Shown here: positions 5,747-9,282 of the stretch, in pieces
Numbering within the stretch: position 1 is the stretch's first letter
Layout of the letters: each line of letters opens with the position of its first letter
From: an uncultured Burkholderiales bacterium
Lineage (GTDB): Bacteria; Pseudomonadota; Gammaproteobacteria; Burkholderiales; Burkholderiaceae_C
DNA: 9,282 bases
Assembly: GCA_903953985.1 (NCBI GenBank)
Contig: CAJBLW010000503.1
Span: 1 to 9,282 of the forward strand
Direction: 5' to 3'
The notes under the pieces: generated by a model
Told to the model about the DNA's origin: nothing
Database searches by the model: none
What the model saw: only the letters and a program-made list of their open reading frames with translations
Position numbers and translations under genes: made by a program

Positions 5747-6619
5747 ATGCTGGACTTCAACATCCTGTTTCCTTCGGTGCTGAACGGCATCACCACCGGT
5801 GCCGTCTATGCGCTGATCGCGCTGGGCCTCACGCTCATTTATGGCGTTTTGCACATCATCAATTTCGCGCATGGCGCGTCTTTGATGGTGGCGCTGTATG
5901 GCGTGTACATGTTGAAGCAACACTTCGGGGTCGATCCCTACATGGCCCTGCCCATCATGGTGCCTGCCATGTTCGTGCTGGGCTACGCGCTGCAGCGCGG
6001 CGTCATCAACCGGGCCAGCCATGGCAAGGATGAAAACATCTTGCTCGTCACGCTGGGCATTTCTATCGTGCTGGAAAACCTGGCGCTGCTGTTTTTCAAA
6101 TCCGACACGCGCACCATTGAAACGGCCTACACCTTGACCACCGTCGAAATTGGCCCGGCCTTCATCGCCTTGCCCAAACTGGTGTCTTTTGCTGGTGCTT
6201 TGGTGGTGTCGGCGGTGATGCTGCTGATCGTGCAAAAAACCGATCTGGGCCGGGCCATTCGCGCCGTGTCCAAAGAGAAGCAAGGCGCACGTTTGATGGG
6301 CATCGATGTGGACCATGTGTACGCGATGTGCTTTGGCTTGGGGCTGGCCAGTCTGGGCGCTGCGGCCTGCTTTTTGATGCCTGCCTATTACGTCAACCCG
6401 CAGGTGGGCAATGGTTTTGTACTGGTGGCCTTCACCATCGTGGTGCTGGGCGGTATGGGCAGTTTTGCCGGAGCCTTGCTGGGCGGTTTGCTGATTGGTG
6501 TGGTCGAGTCGCTGGGCGGTTTGCTGCTGGGTGAATCGCTGGGTCAAGTGGGCATTTTTGTGATTTTCATTGTGGTGCTCTTGCTCAGGCCGCAAGGATT
6601 TTTTGGAGCGAAGGCATGA
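5747..6619 (+). CDS. livH: Branched-chain amino acid-type ABC permease, LivH family
   Basis: This 290-residue inner-membrane protein is hydrophobic nearly throughout, with about eight predicted membrane segments. It begins with the LivH hallmark NGITTGAVYALIALGLTLIY (13-32) and VLHIINFAHGA (34-44). The cytoplasmic coupling loop GRAIRAVSKEKQGARLMGID (168-187) would contact the ATPases. The C-terminal half has VVLGGMGSFAGALLGG (232-247), and the protein ends in RPQGFFG, all standard for the family. It would form a heterodimeric translocation channel with the LivM protein encoded next. Its stop overlaps the livM start by ATGA at 6616-6619, which indicates translational coupling. The gene symbol denotes the family; leucine transport is not implied. 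The ribosome binding site is weak (GAAAGA at 5737-5742). Confidence 0.94.
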   Translation: MLDFNILFPSVLNGITTGAVYALIALGLTLIYGVLHIINFAHGASLMVALYGVYMLKQHFGVDPYMALPIMVPAMFVLGYALQRGVINRASHGKDENILLVTLGISIVLENLALLFFKSDTRTIETAYTLTTVEIGPAFIALPKLVSFAGALVVSAVMLLIVQKTDLGRAIRAVSKEKQGARLMGIDVDHVYAMCFGLGLASLGAAACFLMPAYYVNPQVGNGFVLVAFTIVVLGGMGSFAGALLGGLLIGVVESLGGLLLGESLGQVGIFVIFIVVLLLRPQGFFGAKA

Positions 6620-7593
6620 AAGACTTTCGCAACATCGTTCTGTTTGTTTTGGTCGTAGGCGCGGTGCCATTTTTCACACAATCTGGCGTGATGCTCAACT
6701 TTGTGATGACCGCTTTGTACGCGTGCTTGCTGTCGCAAGCCTGGAACGTCTTGGGTGGTTTTGGTGGACAGTTCTCGTTCGGCCATGCATTGTTTTTCGG
6801 TACGGGCGCTTATGTGCAGGCGATTGCGCAAATGCAGTGGGGCCTGAGCCCCTGGGTGGCTTTGCCGCTGGCCATGGTGTTTGCGGCGGGCGTGGGGGCC
6901 TTTGTGGGCGCGGCCTCGTTCCGCTATGGCCTCAAGGGCTCTTACTTTGCGTTGGTGACGCTGGCCTTTGCCGAGGTGTTCCGCATTTTGGCCACTTCGG
7001 TGCCCTTCACCGGTGCGGGGGTGGGCCTGATGTTGCCCCTCAAAGAGTCGGCGGCCAACATGCAGTTTGGCAACCGCGCCGGGTTCATCTGGCTGATGCT
7101 GGGTCTGGTCACGCTGGCGCTGTGCATCACCGCCTGGCTGCGCCACTCGCGCTTTGGCGCTTACCTGCAAGCCGTGCGCGACAACGAAGACGCGGCCCGC
7201 GCCATTGGTGTCAACCCCTTCAGCGTCAAGTTGATTGCTACCGTCTTGTCGGGTGGCTTGATGGGCGCAGCCGGGGCATTTTATGTGCAGGTGTTCCAGT
7301 ACATCGACCCGGGCATTGCCTTTGGGGCGCACACCTCGGTCGAGGCCTTGGTGGGCGCGATCGTGGGCGGCATGGGCACGCTGTGGGGACCGCTCTTGGG
7401 GGCGGTGAGCCTGCACATTCTGGCCGACCTCACGCGCAATTTGTTCGGTCAGTTGCCGGGCATCAACATGGTGATTTATGGCGTGGTGCTGATCGTCATC
7501 GTGATGTTCTTGCCGCGTGGCATTGCGGGGCTGGGCACCATCACGCCGCTGCAGTGGCTGCGCGGCCAGAAGTCTGATGGAGACAAATCATGA
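6616..7593 (+). CDS. livM: Branched-chain amino acid-type ABC permease, LivM family
   Basis: This 325-residue integral membrane protein is the second channel subunit of the importer. The LivM hallmark GGFGGQFSFGHALFFGTGAY (47-66) is followed by RYGLKGSYFALVTLAFAEV (103-121). The coupling loop AVRDNEDAARAIGVNPFSVK (186-205) and GAIVGGMGTLWGPLLGA (247-263) also match. Membrane segments are spread along the chain, and the C-terminus is a short charged tail (RGQKSDGDKS) in the cytoplasm. GGAG at 6605-6608 lies seven bases before the start, inside the livH coding sequence. Its stop overlaps the livG start (ATGA, 7590-7593). Nothing is missing or truncated. As with the other subunits, the substrate is set mainly by the binding protein and is not known. 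Confidence 0.94.
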   Translation: MKDFRNIVLFVLVVGAVPFFTQSGVMLNFVMTALYACLLSQAWNVLGGFGGQFSFGHALFFGTGAYVQAIAQMQWGLSPWVALPLAMVFAAGVGAFVGAASFRYGLKGSYFALVTLAFAEVFRILATSVPFTGAGVGLMLPLKESAANMQFGNRAGFIWLMLGLVTLALCITAWLRHSRFGAYLQAVRDNEDAARAIGVNPFSVKLIATVLSGGLMGAAGAFYVQVFQYIDPGIAFGAHTSVEALVGAIVGGMGTLWGPLLGAVSLHILADLTRNLFGQLPGINMVIYGVVLIVIVMFLPRGIAGLGTITPLQWLRGQKSDGDKS

Positions 7594-8366
7594 GCACGCT
7601 GCTTCAAATCGACGGCGTGGGCAAATCCTTTGGCGGTCTGAAGGCCGTGCAAAACGTGAGCCTGTCGGTGACCGAAGGGCGATTGAGCGCTTTGATCGGC
7701 CCCAACGGCGCGGGCAAGACCACCTTGTTCGCGCTCATGTCTGGATTCTTGATCCCCGACACAGGCAAGGTCGTATTCGACGGTCAAGACATCACCGGCC
7801 AGCCGCCGCACCTGAACGCCCGCATGGGCTTGACGCGCACATTCCAGATCGTGCAGCCATTTGCCGCGCAGACGGTGCGCGAAAACATCGCGGTGGGGGC
7901 GCACCTGCATTTGCCAAGCCGCGCCGGGGCGCTTGAATTTGCAGAGTCGGTGGCGCAACAGGTGGGTTTGACGCCCCAGCTGGACAAGCTGGCCAGCGAT
8001 TTGACGGTAGCGGGGCGCAAACGGTTGGAACTGGCGCGCGCACTGGCCACGCGGCCGCGTTTGCTGCTGCTCGACGAAGTCTTGGCCGGATTGAACCCAC
8101 AAGAAATTGCCGAGATGATTCCGGTGGTGCAGGGCATTGCCCAAAGCGGTGTGACGGTGCTCATGATCGAACACGTCATGCAAGCGGTCATGAGCCTGGC
8201 ACAAGAAGTCTGGGTGCTGGCGCAGGGTCAGCTGATTGCCCATGGCACACCGTCTGAGGTGACGAACAACACAGCCGTGGTCGAGGCCTATTTGGGCCAC
8301 GGCACAGCCGAGCGGCTGCAAAAGAACGCGGCCCAAGCCAAGACGGCGCAGGAGGTTCAGGCATGA
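7590..8366 (+). CDS. livG: ABC transporter ATP-binding protein, LivG family, variant signature
   Basis: This 258-residue cytoplasmic ATPase has Walker A GPNGAGKTT (37-45), a Q-loop region near RTFQIVQPF, Walker B LLLLDEV with Asp162-Glu163, and H-loop His195 in MIEHVM. These support ATP hydrolysis driving the LivHM channel. The ABC signature is unusual: LTVAGRKRLELARAL (138-152) replaces the common LSGGQQ-type sequence, and Walker B continues DEVLAGLNP rather than DEPxxGL. I recall similar LTLAGRKRLE forms in a subgroup of LivG proteins, so this is probably a functional variant. GGAGA at 7579-7583 supports the start. The C-terminal tail after about residue 238 (QKNAAQAKTAQEVQA) is Ala/Gln-rich and slightly longer than usual. 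The gene overlaps both neighbours by ATGA. The Liv label is by family; the substrate is unknown. Confidence 0.93.
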   Translation: MSTLLQIDGVGKSFGGLKAVQNVSLSVTEGRLSALIGPNGAGKTTLFALMSGFLIPDTGKVVFDGQDITGQPPHLNARMGLTRTFQIVQPFAAQTVRENIAVGAHLHLPSRAGALEFAESVAQQVGLTPQLDKLASDLTVAGRKRLELARALATRPRLLLLDEVLAGLNPQEIAEMIPVVQGIAQSGVTVLMIEHVMQAVMSLAQEVWVLAQGQLIAHGTPSEVTNNTAVVEAYLGHGTAERLQKNAAQAKTAQEVQA

Positions 8367-9073
8367 GCGCTTTGTTGAATGTGCAGGGTCTCAAATCCGG
8401 CTACGGCGTGGTTGAGGTCTTGCGCGGTGTGGACCTGCAGGTCATGCCCGGCGAGCTGGTGGCGCTTTTGGGCAGCAACGGCGCAGGCAAGACCACGCTC
8501 AACCTCACGCTCAGCGGCTTGGTGGCTGCGCGTGCAGGAAAGGTGGGCTTTGACGGTCAAGACATCACCGGTCTGCACTCGCGCCAAGTGGTCAAGTACG
8601 GTTTGATCCAGGTGCCTGAAGGCCGCAAGGTCTTCCCCAACCTCAGCGTGCACGAGAACCTGGAGCTGGGGGCGTTCACCCGCGGCCGTGAGCGCAAGCT
8701 GGAAAACCTGGACAAGGTTTATGAAACCTTCCCACGCCTGAAAGAGCGCGTGGCCCAGCTGGCAGGCACCTTGAGTGGCGGCGAGCAGCAGATGCTGGCC
8801 ATTGGCCGGGGCCTGATGGCCGAGCCACGCTTGTTGATTCTGGACGAGCCCTCGCTGGGTTTGTCGCCCTTGTTGGTGGAAGAGTTGTTTGGCCTGATCT
8901 CTCAGCTGCGCAGCAGCGGCCTGGCGATCTTGCTGGTGGAGCAAAACGTGGGCCAGTCGCTGGACATCGCCGACCGTGCGTATGTGATGGAAAACGGCCA
9001 GATCCGTTTTACCGGGACACCGGCTGAATTATTGGCCAGCGACACGCTTCGCCAAGCCTATTTGGGCATGTGA
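8363..9073 (+). CDS. livF: ABC transporter ATP-binding protein, LivF family
   Basis: This 236-residue cytoplasmic ATPase is the second nucleotide-binding subunit. It carries Walker A GSNGAGKTT (37-45), the LivF-typical VPEGRKVFPNLSVHENLELG (90-109), the canonical signature LSGGEQQ (137-143), Walker B LLILDEPSLGLSP with Asp161-Glu162, and LLVEQN, where LivF proteins usually have Gln at the switch position. It ends in the normal LRQAYLGM. GGAGG at 8351-8355, seven bases upstream, fixes the start, which overlaps livG by ATGA. It would pair with LivG beneath LivHM, so that one composite site has a canonical and the other a variant signature. It is the last gene of the tightly packed block; a 55-bp gap follows before the next gene. 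Confidence 0.95.
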   Translation: MSALLNVQGLKSGYGVVEVLRGVDLQVMPGELVALLGSNGAGKTTLNLTLSGLVAARAGKVGFDGQDITGLHSRQVVKYGLIQVPEGRKVFPNLSVHENLELGAFTRGRERKLENLDKVYETFPRLKERVAQLAGTLSGGEQQMLAIGRGLMAEPRLLILDEPSLGLSPLLVEELFGLISQLRSSGLAILLVEQNVGQSLDIADRAYVMENGQIRFTGTPAELLASDTLRQAYLGM

Positions 9074-9140
9074 GTGGCATGGTGGGCCATCGTGATTCAG
9101 GTGCATTGACGCCAACATCGTTTTCTAAATGACAGACCCT

Positions 9141-9282
9141 ATGACTTCACGGCGCCAATTGTTTTTGTCGTTGATTTTTCTGAGCTTGGGCGGGCTGGTG
9201 TTGCCGGCATGGGCTCAACCGCAGCCGCCCATCAAGATTCTGGTGGGTGCGCCTGCAGGCGGCACCACCGACACCATGGCCC
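9141..9282 (+). CDS. Bug/TctC-family periplasmic binding protein, partial at right edge
   Basis: Only the first 47 residues are in the window. MTSRRQLFLSLIFLSLGGLV is a secretion signal with a twin-arginine-like SRRQLF motif, and cleavage is likely after AWA (residue 25). The mature start QPQPPIKILVGAPAGGTTDT has the Bug-family pattern of a beta strand followed by PxGGxxD. Bug proteins are extracytoplasmic receptors for carboxylates and related compounds. They serve tripartite tricarboxylate transporters or act as orphans or sensors. An in-frame ATG at 9129 would add MTDP; neither start has a good ribosome binding site, and I chose the one placing Arg-Arg at residues 4-5. It follows livF by 67 bp, so it may be cotranscribed with the ABC importer, although the two transporter types are unrelated. 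The family call rests on a short fragment. Confidence 0.75.
   Translation, partial: MTSRRQLFLSLIFLSLGGLVLPAWAQPQPPIKILVGAPAGGTTDTMA

Noticed and set aside
5297..6670. 457-codon minus-strand open frame across the binding-protein and livH genes.
   Set aside because: It is very rich in His and Gln, shows no domain, and lies opposite two securely identified genes; it is a shadow of third-position GC bias.
6544..8336. Two minus-strand frames of about 290 codons opposite livM and livG.
   Set aside because: Same shadow composition, no family resemblance and no separate regulatory signals.
9074..9128. Possible terminator hairpin between livF and the Bug gene.
   Set aside because: Only a 4-bp ATGG/CCAT stem is visible, with no T-run; this is within chance.

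Overview
The window looks like a chromosomal segment from a betaproteobacterium, most likely of the order Burkholderiales (Comamonadaceae-like). The grounds are a moderately high GC content, strong G/C preference at third codon positions, and the combination of Liv-type ABC transporters, acyl-CoA ligases, a DUF2889 protein and a Bug-family binding protein. This placement is an inference from gene style; there is no rRNA or other marker. I see no mobile element, tRNA, CRISPR array or phage gene, and composition looks uniform.

Left region (1-1193): a VOC-fold (glyoxalase/ring-cleavage dioxygenase superfamily) gene runs leftwards off the edge. It is divergently transcribed from an IclR-family regulator gene. 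The 142-bp gap holds a good sigma70-type promoter for the VOC gene, an interrupted dyad centred at 361 and a triplet of 7-bp repeats, which together look like a regulated divergent promoter.

Middle region (1194-3684): iclR converges on a minus-strand DUF2889 gene (1335-1907). The junction carries mutually exclusive inverted repeats and a palindrome over the DUF2889 stop codon. DUF2889 stands head-to-head, about 60 bp apart, with an AMP-forming acyl-CoA synthetase (1968-3539). A GC-rich hairpin follows the synthetase.

Right region (3685-9282): a GntR/HutC-type regulator with a UTRA domain is preceded by a near-ideal palindromic operator overlapping its ribosome binding site. It is followed 19 bp later by a complete five-gene Liv/HAAT-type ABC importer: Tat-type binding protein, LivH, LivM, LivG and LivF. 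The last four genes are joined by ATGA stop/start overlaps. After a 55-bp gap, a Bug/TctC-type binding protein begins and runs off the right edge.

Read together, this is an accessory uptake-and-activation module. A binding protein and ABC transporter import an organic acid, the ligase converts it to a CoA thioester, and the GntR protein probably senses the substrate or its CoA derivative. The identity of the substrate cannot be read from the sequence. Aromatic or branched/fatty carboxylates are plausible because such ligases and Liv-type importers often pair in those pathways. No beta-oxidation or ring-cleavage genes are seen besides the partial VOC gene. The least understood component is DUF2889, whose function is unknown. 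I see no sign of a wholly new kind of system; the points of most interest are the DUF2889-ligase pairing and the two candidate operators.
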